Shown here: positions 12,508-23,229 of the stretch, in pieces
Layout: every line of letters begins with the position of its first letter
How positions within the stretch are numbered: position 1 is the first letter of the stretch
Notes under the pieces: model-generated
Told to the model about the DNA's origin: nothing
The model's database searches: none
The model's input: the letters and a program-made list of their open reading frames with translations, nothing else
NCBI GenBank assembly: GCA_950295325.1
Contig: OX485803.1
Coordinates: 45,215,554-45,279,553 of the forward strand
DNA: 64,000 nucleotides
DNA from: Polytrichum commune
Taxonomy: Eukaryota; Streptophyta; Polytrichopsida; Polytrichales; Polytrichaceae
Direction: 5' to 3'
Translations under genes and position numbers: made by a program

Positions 12508-12840
12508 CTATGGCAATGGCCTTGTGAATGGGGAAGCCAAGCCACAATTGAGAGACAATATCGATTCCAAGGATGGTCCCTTTGATTTGTGTTCACAATG
12601 TGATATCTTCCCTTGGTGGGTGTCGATTGGGGCCATTCTCTCTTCTCCATCCAAATTTCTTTGTTTTGCACTAAGTGTGGGCTCTTCTAGATTATTGATT
12701 GCAAGTGTAGCTTCTAGGTGATGTTGGCTACCAGTGGGACTGCTTTGTGAAATTAAGTATCTTAGGGAGCTACTCCCCTTGGCTAGAGATACATTCTCCA
12801 GCTCCATGTCAAGGTTATCGCCATTGGTAGCCATGCCCAC
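12508..12840 (-). CDS. Unrecognised 110-residue open frame upstream of the 218-residue frame
   Basis: A minus-strand frame with an ATG start at its right end. The product is polar and acidic to neutral (many S, E, N), with no motif that I can name. It reads in the same direction as the frame at 11755-12411 and lies immediately upstream, so the pair may be the N- and C-terminal parts of one decayed or intron-containing gene. No splice sites between them stand out. Function unknown. A chance frame is a real alternative, because overlapping frames exist on the plus strand. Confidence 0.22.
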   Translation of the reverse strand: MGMATNGDNLDMELENVSLAKGSSSLRYLISQSSPTGSQHHLEATLAINNLEEPTLSAKQRNLDGEERMAPIDTHQGKISHCEHKSKGPSLESILSLNCGLASPFTRPLP

Positions 12841-12849
12841 ACTCTTGAG

Positions 12850-14185
12850 AGGTCTTTGAAAGTTGTTGGCTCATGGTTAGCTCCCCATTATGTATTCTCT
12901 CCGTTGTAGTAAACTCCCATTCTTTACCACCAGATGTTGGTGTTGGGCAGTGCACTCATGGTGGTAATGTGTTATTGTTGTTGTGTTCTCCCTCAAAGCA
13001 GGTGCATATTGGTTAAACTCTCGTTGCTTGAATTCATGCTCTTTTTGGTTTGTATGGGTGCTAGTTGTTGTGGTTTTGAGTTAAGATTTTTTATTTATGT
13101 ACTAGTGGGCTTGTGGGCTTGGTTGGGTGTGGGTGTGGGTGTAGGTGTTGTAGACTAAGGTGTAGCATATTGGTGGTAGTGCGCCATGGCTAGGTTATTT
13201 CTTGCTTTGTTTTGAAGGTTTTAGTATGGTATGTGTGTGTGGCATGTGGCATGTTTGTTAGTGTGGGGGAGGGGGGGTGGTGGGGTTTATGTGAAGTGTA
13301 CTGTAGATTTATGTTCTTTTAGGGTGATCATGGGATGCATGGTGTGTGATTTTGGCTTATATATGTCTTGCTTTGATTTTCGAATGGCGTTGTTGATTTA
13401 TTGTGCTTTGTTTTTATGCAGGACTTGGAACTTGAATTTGGTAATGCTCTTTGTGGTTTGAGGTGTGGATTTGAAAGCAAGTGGCAAAGGATTTCCAGAT
13501 TGTAGATCAGGTTGAGATCTTGCTTGGGCTTGCATGTATTGAATGAGGATGGGGTTGATGCATTGTTGGTACGGTTAGGGTTTGGGAGCATATCAAAGGA
13601 TCCTTGGTGAAGAATTCGTGAAAGGATTTGTGGAGGAAATTTAGAGTAGATGTGATGGACTTTTGTCGAGTGATTGATGTAGTATATTTTTGATAGTATA
13701 GTGTGTAGTCACAAGTTTGTAGAATGAAGAAGAGTTTGATAAAGAATAAACTTCCCTAATCATATTTGATGCACTGTGCAATTATCTATGTAGTCATAAT
13801 GTCAGAGTTTTGGTATCAATCTAGATTTGGCATATCATAGAGCATATTTGATTCCCCCCCCCCTAATTGATATGGCGCCCATAACATTGCAGATTAGAGT
13901 GAACATGAAAAATGAATACCATTGAATTTTTTTCCGCACACCGGAAAATTCTTCTTCTTCTTCTTCTTCTTCTATGTGAAATAGCACAAAAGCTTCTTTA
14001 TAGTGGTCAATTGTTCATCATGTTCTGGTGGTGAACGGATGGAGAGCCCGAATCTCAAACAACATCAACAATATATTGTGAGTGTTGGCTTAATCAAATG
14101 GAATCGTTGCTTCACATATTTTATGACCACTCTTTGTCAAGCAAAGTGTGCATGTGGGCCTACCAACGTCGTGTGAGTTACATGC
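12850..14185. other. G/T-rich intergenic DNA with microsatellites
   Basis: 12930-13560 is strongly biased to G and T on the plus strand, with short GGGTGT units near 13130. That bias makes long but meaningless open frames on both strands. A run of 10 C lies at 13854-13863 and a TTC microsatellite at 13949-13973. No gene is supported. Confidence 0.45.
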
Positions 14186-14188
14186 TTA

Positions 14189-14481
14189 GAGCAAGCCCAG
14201 TGACTTCCTGCACCTGCATTTGCATCCGGGAACGGAAAGTGGGCTCCATCCGGGATGCAGAAGCAGATGCAAGTAAGTCGGCCAGTCATGCCTGCATACA
14301 AGCAAAAGTTGCTCCAATGCAAGGGAAGGGCAGGCACTACGAAGTCAGCAGCTGGCTTGTTTTATTTGACAAGTACCGCGTCCTTAACATGGACCATTGG
14401 GCCTCTTACCTGGATCTACATCTGCATCGCGGATGAAAAAGTGCAAATGCATATGCGGATCCAGGGCCACTGGGCTTGCCC
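14189..14481. mobile_element. Tourist/Harbinger-like MITE with TTA duplication
   Basis: The left end GAGCAAGCCCAGTG and the right end, read on the other strand, GGGCAAGCCCAGTG match at 13 of 14 bases. The next inward blocks also pair (CTGCATTTGCATCC against GCATATGCATTTGC). The element is flanked on both sides by TTA (14186-14188 and 14482-14484), the normal target duplication of PIF/Harbinger elements. At 293 bp with no coding capacity this is a miniature inverted-repeat element. Its ends differ from the Harbinger family at 55570, so it belongs to another family. Confidence 0.8.
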
Positions 14482-14489
14482 TTAAGTGC

Positions 14490-15370
14490 AGTCCCTAATA
14501 ACATGGCTCTTGGGTGGTTTTCTGTAAAGATCATTGTCTTTTCGACAAACTGCTTATTGAGAAGTGTAAACCTTTCTCCTCCACTTGGACTTTGTGGAGT
14601 AGTTTCATATTTGGTTCATTTAGAAAGAACACAACGCATTAGTCTTTAAATAAAGACAATTGGTCTTTTAACAAAGATGATTGGTCTTTACATAAGCTTT
14701 GTCAGGTTCTTTGGAACAATCTCCTTGGTTACACTTGGACTAAATGGGTTGGGGCATTAACATCCTACAACTCCATACTCCAAGTCTAGTAGCGATGTAT
14801 CAAAGCCAACTATTTTGGACAAAATTGATACTTAGTTGGGGTGCTAGGTATCTTATTTGCACTAGAGTTGATTTGAAGGTCGCCTGAGTTTCACGGAGTC
14901 TCAAGTTGGCATTCTTTAACTAGTCGCCTCACTCTTGGTGCCCTCTCGTTGTTGTTTACCTCTTTGCAATGAACTCGTTCATCTAATTGATATTAAGAAT
15001 GCTAATTATCATCATGATACTTATAACACTAGTAAAATTAATGTGTTGAGCCTTTAAATGCCAACATACGAAGCTTCAAAGTGGTAAGTTTTGTTTAATC
15101 ACAGTTTTTTTCTTGGCTCATGAGGTGTCGAAAGTTTTGTTAAAAGATTGCAGGTGACATTAGTTTTTATTCATATCATGTTTGTGATTACTTCATTTCA
15201 ATTGCGTTACACTAGACTAAATTAGGATCTTAATTGCCAAACTAGGAATCCATTTGGATAAATAAAGGATGTTGACCGGTGGACAATGCCACTTTGCATT
15301 TTCACCCTCTCTTAAAAGGTTTTAAAAAATGTCATCCGTGAAACACTGCACATGATATAGAAGAAACGAA
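14490..15370. other. Intergenic DNA, no gene seen
   Basis: No gene recognised. A short local repeat of a TGGTCTTT word with AAAGA spacers lies at 14640-14695. Nothing else stands out. Confidence 0.4.
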
Positions 15371-15377
15371 AACAAAC

Positions 15378-15656
15378 ATTGGTGTTCATGCACCTTCATG
15401 GGTAAATTCCCATGACACTTATTGGGGGGTGAAAATATAGAGTAACATTGTACACCTTGGTGGTTTTCAATTTTAGCCAAATTGGTCAAGATACAAGACC
15501 ATGCATGGGATGTAGAAGAAAAGAAGAAAAAAACGATGGTATTCATGGGAAAATTCCCATGACATTAATTGAGGTGAAAATTTAAAGAAACATTGTACGC
15601 CTTAGTGGTTTTCATTTTCAGCCAAATTGATTGAGATACAAGACTATGAATTAGTG
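15378..15656 (+). repeat. Tandem duplication, unit about 148 bp
   Basis: Two head-to-tail copies: AAATTCCCATGACA begins at 15403 and again at 15551, a 148-base period. Each is followed by a GTGAAAAT block, an AACATTGTACRCCTT block, a GTGGTTTTCA block and GATACAAGAC. Each unit has a small palindrome around CATGGG...CCCATG. Non-coding. Confidence 0.7.
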
Positions 15657-15659
15657 TAA

Positions 15660-17618
15660 TGAGACCCATTCAAAATGAAGTAACAATAAACTTGGAAGGG
15701 ACATGTTTAACCCCTGCCCCCCCTCCCCAACACACACACACACAGTATGAAGTCCTATGTAACCACATGAGAAGAAAGAGGCAATTCACTTCGACCTCCT
15801 ATAACTTTTCCATTTTGACTCCAATTTTGAAATTTAAATTGATAATACACTTGATTTGCACCTATAAATAAGATGAGATAGTTCTTGATTCAAGGTCAAT
15901 ATTATGCATGGAGTTGGAAGCATTTGCGATAGGACCACATAACATAGGTTCATTGCCACCCAACTTGATTCCTCTCTCCTTCTTGATATCTAAATTTCTT
16001 TCAAAGCCAAATTCCACTACATTGTTTATGGTACCTAGTGTCATGTACATTATTTGCGAAGGGTCTAAAATAGGTTGTCTTGAGGCTTACAAATGACAAA
16101 TATGTTAATTGTCAACATGACATTATTTGTCAATATAAGCAAATGATATTTTAGGGTATGACATTTAGCATAGCCCCGGGGGGGGGGTCGCTTCGTACAT
16201 ATTAGGAAACTACATGCGATAATAGTTTTCTACATATATATAGAACCACATACAACATATTTGTAAATAATTCTAAAAAAAATACTGATCATTATTTTTG
16301 TAGTAATTGTTTTAGTTGAATTTCGTGTCACTCTAGTTAGAACTAGCACATATCATACCAAAAGAGATAACCAAAATTGGTTACCCATTTCTCCTATGTA
16401 TTGGATGCCATGTACATCTACTCAAGAAACGTAATCAAAAGAAAAAGACAAAAATAGAAAAAGGGAAGTCCCATTTTGGTGATGTGTCTAAGAAGTAATA
16501 GTTTTATTTTCATTGCATGTGGTCTTGAACTTGAAAAATGGAGTGAACTCCCTAGGAGCGCAACACATTGAAATACATTTGCATTTTGATACGCAAGAGG
16601 TAGGAAGTGATAAGTATATATTTTCGCGAGTATCATGTGTTCATAATTTAGTGTACAAGAGAAAGAGAATTGAACATACTAATGGCAAGTGTCGTGTGTT
16701 TACATATACTGTGTAAGAGGAAGATATAAATGAGCATATGAATGCCAACTGTCACATGTTTACAATCATGGTTAATTGTTAACCATTATGTAACCTAAGC
16801 ATAGACCTCATAAACTTATGAAACACACTCATGCCAAGATATTAGTAAGCACAAGAATGTCAAGTGTCATGTGGTACAGTGATGGTTAAGTTGTTAATCA
16901 TTAGTGTAATCTACACATAGGCCTCATAATAGGGCATGTGACACTACTAGATTGTTGACACTAACTATCATAAACAAGGTACATAGATAACTTGATCCTA
17001 CCGCTAGACCTTTTCCACTACACGATCTACGGCTTGAGATGGGTTTTTATAATGAGGGCAAAACATATTTAGTGTGATCCACACACTATTCATCATCGAC
17101 CGACATTGATAGTCTTGCATTTTTTGCGCGCAGTTGGACACGGGGATCGTGTGACACTTTTTGCTACATGAATAGTCATGAAGCCCATTCAATCTCACCT
17201 GACACACTAACTTTAATGCCACACTGAGTCACATATTTAGTGTAGAAGCAAAGGAGGGGGGGGGGGGGAAGAAAAAGAACAAGAACAAATATTCTATTGA
17301 TCATCGGCGCATGTGAACCACAGGGACAAATAGATGTGTGAAAATGGAGAGTGACTGCCAAACATGCCAATCACTCGCAACATTTACATATGCTTGAGAA
17401 ACGAAAGGTGGTTCATGTGTGCACATGCACGATAGAGCAACCTTGCAATCATCACACGTTTGCACTTGATCCATGTGGCCCATAAATGTTTTTTATGTGT
17501 CATGACATGGATCCCAAAGAATTATTTTTCTTCTTCCTTTTTCTAAATCTTTATGGCATGATGAAAGAGGTTGGCCGAAGGGTACCACTTGTGCTAACTT
17601 AATGAGTCACATTTCAAC
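15660..17618. other. Gene-free AT-rich DNA
   Basis: No gene recognised. A CA microsatellite lies near 15731-15745, a run of 10 G at 16178-16187 and a run of 13 G at 17256-17268. Between 16690 and 16920 a phrase like GGCAAGTGTCRTGTG recurs with diverged surroundings, suggesting an old tandem repeat. Confidence 0.4.
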
Positions 17619-17621
17619 AAG

Positions 17622-17760
17622 CACTAGTAGAAATTATGGTCCTAGGACACACTTCCCATTTGACACATGCAATTGTAGATTGGACTCAACAAATCAAATG
17701 AGATCATATTGTAATGACCGCCCGTGTCAAATGGGAAGTATGTGGTAGTACTCACAATCC
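17622..17760 (+). mobile_element. CACTA-like (En/Spm) left end with subterminal hairpin
   Basis: CACTAGTAGAAATTATGGTC at 17622 has the CACTA start and the AGTAGAAA continuation common at ends of plant En/Spm elements. About 25 bases inside, CACTTCCCATTTGACAC pairs with GTGTCAAATGGGAAGT some 80 bases on, a subterminal inverted repeat of the kind CACTA elements carry. I did not find a matching right end (CTAGTG plus a 3-bp duplication), so this is either a solo end, a truncated copy, or an element whose other end has diverged. Confidence 0.35.
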
Positions 17761-17768
17761 TAGAAGGA

Positions 17769-17784
17769 GGGGGGGGGGGGGGGG
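17769..17784. repeat. Poly-G run (16 bases)
   Basis: Sixteen uninterrupted G, one of 17 G or C runs of at least 10 bases in the window. No gene or inverted partner is attached to it. Confidence 0.9.
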
Positions 17785-18149
17785 CAACATACAACATATA
17801 ATCTCGAAGCATGTACATGTGCTTGCTTGAGTGTTTGGATTGGGAATGCCACTTGTATAGGCCACCATTATCCGTGGATTTTCGTTTCCTACTAGAAACA
17901 TAGATTTTTAGAAACACCGGCCAATTGAGAGGCTTTAAGGTGATGCGTCAACAGTGGTGGCCTGTGCAATGACCTCACTCTCCTGCTAGGTGGTGCCACA
18001 TTATTAGCCGTCTAATAAGTTAAGTACTCTAACATACTCTGAGTCATCTTACTTCCCACTTTCCTGCTCAATGGGATTCAGTGTCATGTGTCAAGAGGTC
18101 ATTAGAGGTGTCATTAGTCCAATACAAACAGCAGTGTATCAGTGGCATT

Positions 18150-18250
18150 ATGAGATTCAGAAAAGCACCGAGTGTCATGCCCCGATCACACCAACCTTTC
18201 TGTCCAGTTCCAGCCGTGAAATTGTTGGGGATTATGTTCAAAAATAGGCA
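18150..18250 (+). repeat. LTR-like dispersed repeat, partner at 42710-42835 (minus)
   Basis: CATGCCCC(G/A)ATCACACC, then CGTGAAATTGTTGGGGATTA and TGTT, occur here and, in reverse, at 42710-42835. TGTTGGGGATTATGTT resembles the start of many plant LTRs (TG...). There is no polypurine tract or primer-binding site that would prove it. The copy here runs directly into the small hAT derivative at 18255. Confidence 0.35.
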
Positions 18251-18254
18251 ACAC

Positions 18255-18482
18255 CAGTGCCCGGAAAGGTTTTGGGCAAAGTCAGTCAAGATGCTAGTGA
18301 TTCTAAATTCAGTCGGTTACATGTTGACATCCTCTGGTTTTGCTTTCATTCATTTGAGGTATATTCTTCTATAGATTCTTCTAAATGATCGATAATTCTT
18401 TTGAAGTCTTGAACTTCAACCGGTTGTTTCTCAAACTCAACTGGTTCATCTGTAACTAACCGCCGGTTCACCCCGAGCATTG
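18255..18482. mobile_element. Diverged hAT-family deletion derivative
   Basis: It begins CAGTGCCCGGAAAGG and ends CACCCCGAGCATTG, diverged forms of the termini of the hAT element at 50167 (CAATGTCCGGGGAGA and its complement). Inside are GATGCTAGTGATTC, CAGTCGGTTACATGTTGACA, and CCGGTT/CTGGTT words like the hAT subterminal repeats and the 260-bp units at 50861-51810. The bases next to the ends do not form an 8-bp duplication, so one end may be damaged. Confidence 0.5.
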
Positions 18483-18484
18483 GA

Positions 18485-18948
18485 CTGCATTGAGGAAAAA
18501 AGTGGGTCATAAATGGACATTTATCCTCTTCGTACTTGCTTCTGATAGGGTATGAAACACACAATTAGTGTGAGATGATTAGCAAATTGTGACCGTATCC
18601 ACTTTCTTAACGATTTTCAAAGTTTGTGTAAATATCATATGAATTGTCAAAGTGAAGGCCCTTTGAGTTATTGATCAATCGTAACTTTGTTGATTCGATT
18701 GTATGACAACCACAATAAATTTAAAAATCTTATTGTATTTTGTTCTTGGGACAATAAATGTTAAAAATAATGTGAATAATTGATAAATTAATGTGGGCCA
18801 ACCCAATTGCATACATTGGTGTAAATATTCACGTCACTCGATTTGCAAGGGACAAGGAGGAATGTTGTCGACATGTGTCATCACAAAGGGCAAACTTCTA
18901 TGACACAATCGTTATGGCAAATTAATTACACTTCACCTACATCCGGGA
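18485..18948. other. Intergenic DNA with a fragment of dispersed repeat family R1
   Basis: At 18550-18592 the phrase ATGAAACACACA...GAGATGATTAGCAAAT matches 22484-22525, the start of a longer R1 copy. The rest holds nothing that I can identify. Confidence 0.4.
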
Positions 18949-19490
18949 TTTGGTAGCTTTGGAGGGTTCTCTTCAAGATTTTGTTGGTCAAGCATTTCCC
19001 TTATTGAGGATGAACAAAATGAGAAACACAATTGCTAAGTTGAAGATACAGTATGGCCACACAAAGGAGAATCCCAAAATTTGGTCCCTCGACTATGCTA
19101 GGGGCAAGAATCAATCCAATGAACAACAAGGGTGCGTCTATGAGCACTTAAACTTTTCTTACACCAAAAATCTATAATTCCTCAAGAACACCCTCCAACG
19201 CAATATGCGGGGCTTTATCAAAGTCAACGTTGGCCTTTTGCCGCTCAACCCTATCACATCAATCAAGGATTCCAAATGGTTTGATGAACCTTTTGGACCG
19301 CGTGTATTTCAAAAGACTTTCCATATTAAACGCGCATTAAAAACTTACCATATACAACCAAATGTGGTTAAGTTGGTCCAACATTTCATGTTGAATGAGG
19401 GGTTTAACATCCGAGGGTTTGTAATTATGCCAATCGCCTATTTTCATTTTGTAAGTATAAAAAAAATTATTTGCAAGAGTTGGAGTTAAG
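18930..19490 (+). pseudogene. Decayed coding-like stretch, unrecognised
   Basis: Two consecutive plus-strand frames (18950-19177 and 19205-19489) with no overlap read as plausible protein: the first contains LEGSLQDFVGQAFPLLRMNK, the second LPLNPITSIKDSKWFDEPFG. They are in different phases and separated by stop codons, as in a decayed gene or a fragment carried by a transposon. I do not recognise the family. No domain motif, signal peptide or zinc finger can be seen. Neighbouring sequence is repeat-derived. Confidence 0.25.
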
Positions 19491-19499
19491 AACATTTGC

Positions 19500-21296
19500 A
19501 GGACTTGGTGTTAGGGCATGCTTCTTGTTGAAAGAACAACACATGTTACCAACATGTGTCATTGCAAGGAATTAACCATGCTACATGCCAATTTGTTGTA
19601 GCAAATTAAAATTAGACTTTACCAATCTTGGGGACTCATAAGCTACGGATGGGTTCCCCAATATTTTGTGTTGATAAGCATACGGCTCAACATACAAGAG
19701 GGAAAAAATGTGACATGCACCCATTTATCCATTTGTTGATGTTCCATGGATTGGAGTCTATAAACTCAATACCCTAGTCTTCTGGCATGCTTATTGATGG
19801 AAGAAAGATACATTTTCTTGAGATGCGTCATCAAATAGGATAAAGGATAAGGGTACACTTCCATGTGCCAGGTGTTTCAACAAATTGATGAAGAATGATC
19901 AACACTGAAGATTATAGATTTGTGGAGCAAAATCTTAGCCCCGACAAGAAGTTGAGCACGAGATATTTCTAAAAAATACCGTACATAACAAGGACTTGGC
20001 ATCTTTTTACAAGCTCTTAGTCAAACTCCTAAGCTACTTTCTCGAGGCAACTTAGGAATATTGAGTGTTGAAGTTCTTGTTTCATGGGCCCCAAGCATTC
20101 ATAGGCTTGTCATGAATTCCTCCTTGTTTAATACCACTCCCCCCCCCCCCTCCTCAATACATCTCAAATTTCATCATGGTCATTGGACACTTGGTCAAAC
20201 TATACATACTTTGCGGATTGGCCACACCCTCAACAAAAGTTTGAGCTTTGGATGAAGGTTGTCAAATCGAAGTATTGAACTCTGCAAAGTTTCCAACTCG
20301 AGTTTTTAACAAAGGATGGTTTTACAATAAGGTCCAAGTCCAAAAGAAACTCCCAAAATCGAGTGATCCTATTGGGCAAGAGCAAAATCCTAGACCCAAG
20401 GAAGGTTGTTTATGGTACAAGTTCAAGTATGAGTGGTACTAATGTAGCATCACTTTCCTTCCAAATCTCAGCGGTCCCCACTCAAAAAAAAACCTTAAGC
20501 TTGAAAAATCAGTCTTCTCGTGCAACTTGGGTATGACATAATCTTGAGCCCAAAGTAAGGTTTCAAGGCATGTTCACATGTCGTACACCAAATGCAAACA
20601 CAAAGGGGTGCTAAATATTTTAGCAATATTTTAGAGGGGAGTAGTCTCATTACATGTCCCACACATTCACTTCATACGAGCTTCATAAGTTGTGGGTCCC
20701 TTGATCAAAACTAATATCTTACAATACACAGGGCGTTACATAGAAATAGTCGAAGCTAAGATTCTATTTGGTCAAAGAATGCGAGCTATTGTTAGTTGAT
20801 TCTCTTATAGAGGAGTTGAAAGTTGGGCCCGCAATATACCCAAGCTTGTGTGTTTTTTGGACAAAGTTTCTGCAAGCTTTCGACATTTGACATGCAAAAA
20901 CTTGCACAAAAAGAGATGCACATCAATTGACACGCGCGATTTATAACTTGACATGTAGTGTGACTTGTGAAGGAAAAACCACACCTCAATTGACACGTTA
21001 GAATTTGAAATGACACATACTACTACACATGTGACATCGAGGTGACATTTTATAAGAAAATGTAGATGCCAATTGACAATCAACTTTGTTTTTGAAAACG
21101 TCACATGACACTTTGGATTTGAAGTTGAACGTTTCGAATGAAATTTGTCAAACATACACACTAACCCAAGCTATTCCGGTTTGGGAGGACGATCCGAGCC
21201 CGCTAACGGAAATATAGCCATTGAGTATGACATGCGGGTGCAACTCCCAGGCTAAACCCAACACTCTTCCGTTCCAAGATGTTGCATGGAGAACTA
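19500..21296. other. Gene-free stretch
   Basis: No gene recognised. A run of 12 C lies at 20139-20150. Between 20880 and 21120 the word TTGACAC or TGACAT recurs many times, which resembles the repeated subterminal words of a CACTA-type element, but I could not pair it with the end at 17622. Confidence 0.35.
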
Positions 21297-21304
21297 GTGA
21301 ACAT

Positions 21305-21528
21305 CAATGCCCATGAAGGTTTTGCGCATATATAGTTGATCAAGATCCTAGTGATTCTAAATCCAGTCGGTTACATGTTGCTTTATTCATTTAAGGAATA
21401 TTCCTATTTTTTATAGATTCTTCTTGAACAACCGGTATCCTCCTGAAGTCTCCAACTTCAACTGGTTATTTCTCAAACTTGACCGGTTCATCTATACCTT
21501 ACCGCTGGTTCTTCCCGGACATATATAG
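21305..21528. mobile_element. 224-bp hAT MITE with 8-bp duplication GTGAACAT
   Basis: Flanked by the same 8-mer GTGAACAT at 21297-21304 and 21529-21536. The left end is CAATGCCCATGAAGG. The right end, read on the other strand, contains ATGTCCGGGAAGAACC after a short TA expansion. Both match the termini of the 4.8-kb hAT element at 50167-54965 (CAATGTCCGGGGAGAACCGG). Inside are GATCCTAGTG, CGGTTACATGTTG and several CCGGT/CTGGTT words shared with the 5' end of that element. It has no coding capacity and could only have moved with transposase made by a full-length relative. Confidence 0.8.
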
Positions 21529-21539
21529 GTGAACATACA

Positions 21540-22480
21540 TACTCTTGAGGAAGTGTCTTGGACCCCTAGTTCCTTGGTATTAGATGCTGATGCAAACCCA
21601 CCCTAATTTAGAGCTCTAGTGTGTAAAGGCAGCCTAAGGTCTCCACGTTTCCACAAAGCTTGCATCCAATCTTTGCAGTCGGCCACTTAATGCGCGCAAT
21701 TTGTTGCAAAATCATAAATATCTAAAGTACTTATTTTGGGAAAAGTAACAAGAGGCATCACACGGGGTTATATGCTCTGCTGAGGATGGGTAGGTGGCCC
21801 CACACACAAGAGCGCATTTTGGGCGACTTGCGACTAAGCACCACCTGGGCCTAGGAGACTATCTTACATTTATGCATATTATTATTCAAATACATAAATT
21901 TCAACTATAGCAGCATACGATCAAGTAGTAGTAGTAGTAGTAGTGTACCCATGAGACTACTACATTTACGAGGTCGAGTTCCATAGACTTGCCAGTTGTA
22001 ACTTAGGGAGTCACCTTTCCCACACACACACACACACACTTTGGCAGGCAGAGCAGTTGCAGTAAATCTAATCAAGTCGGCCTCAACTTATTAAAGGAGC
22101 ACCACCACAAGACATACAGAACCATATATAGTATTGCAAATACACCTGCTAATAACTTGCCTTGCAATTGCAGCAGCATCTTCTTGCACAAGGTCGATAT
22201 CCGAACTGATCATAAGCAACAAAACGATAATGGTCAATCGCCAGCCACTCCATGTCGTACACAAGTTGCAGCCTCATCGTGAGGTGAGCAATATGCGACT
22301 CACACATGCAGCTAGTATGTTGCAACTCACTTCAGTGCCGGTTCCAGCAAGATTCGTTCATAGTTTTGGAAGAAGAAGAAAAAAATTATATGGGATTCTC
22401 AAGCATATGCAGCGTGACAGTTGGTAAGGTACATAGATGTGTATTATTTAGACACTCTTCGCTCTGCACCCGCCTCTTGT
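21540..22480. other. Gene-free stretch with microsatellites
   Basis: A GTA microsatellite lies at about 21924-21945 and a CA microsatellite at 22021-22039. No gene is supported. Confidence 0.4.
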
Positions 22481-22483
22481 CAT

Positions 22484-22790
22484 GATATGAAACACACAGT
22501 TAAGGCGAGATGATTGGCAAATCCAAATTATTTATGCCCCTGGGCCATTTGCCTCGTACTTTTTGGAGATTATATGAATGAATCCATTCTTCGTCATCGA
22601 AGAGGAGATTGTTGTTTTGCACATCAAACAGTCGTAAACAATCACATGGTCTATGTTGATTGTCGGGTTTAGATTGGTTTAGCATATTTTGAGCACGTAG
22701 TTCAATCTCTTTCTGAACACATGTAGTTTTGGTGTTGGGTCTTGGATCCATATTTAATCACGTACCACTCAAATCTAGGTGTCCGATCAA
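22484..22790 (+). repeat. Dispersed repeat family R1, copy a
   Basis: Key phrases are GATGATTGGCAAAT, TTTTTGGAGATTATATGAAT, TTTTGAGCACGTAGTTCAAT, ATGTAGTTTTGGTGTT and CACTCAAATCTAGGTGTCC. The same order of phrases recurs at 22945-23155, 24190-24310, 30410-30690 and 30955-31100. The reverse strand has an 83-codon open frame here (22500-22751), but the other copies do not keep it open, so I treat the family as non-coding. I see no terminal inverted repeats; class unknown. Confidence 0.6.
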
Positions 22791-22944
22791 GTTTATTCTT
22801 TGATTAAGACCCATCTACCTTACTTAATCAAAGAAGTGTGCTTTTTATATTGCATCATCTATAAGGCCACATGGGTCTTGGATAAGTGCTCTTCTGACTA
22901 GCCCACTTCTTCTAGGATATTAGACATGTGATTTTTTCAAGATC

Positions 22945-23155
22945 GTTAGTGAATATGAATCAAGGCTATAGCCATTTTCCTCATGCGATCATATAGGCTC
23001 CGCCAAATATATGACTATTGAACCGAGAATAGTAACAATTATTGAGAGCGTAGCCAATCTGTTTAAAGCACATTCCTTGTTCATGTTTGTTATGAGATCC
23101 ACACTTGACCACACTCCACTCGAATATAGGTGTCTCCAATTGAGACAAGTGATTG
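22945..23155 (+). repeat. Dispersed repeat family R1, copy b
   Basis: This diverged copy contains GCCATTTTCCTCATG, then GATCCACACTTGACCACACT, then CACTCGAATATAGGTGTC, matching the middle and right part of the family. Confidence 0.5.
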
Positions 23156-23229
23156 AAGTAGGCCCGCTTATCTTAAGTTGGGTCCACGTTGGATCCCATG
23201 TTGACACTTGACTCATTGGCACTAGTACC

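Noticed and set aside
12934-13591. Several frames in G/T-rich DNA
   Set aside because: The strong base bias removes stop codons; the peptides are low complexity on both strands.
22500-22751. 83-codon minus-strand frame as a gene
   Set aside because: It lies in one copy of repeat family R1, and the other copies do not keep it open.
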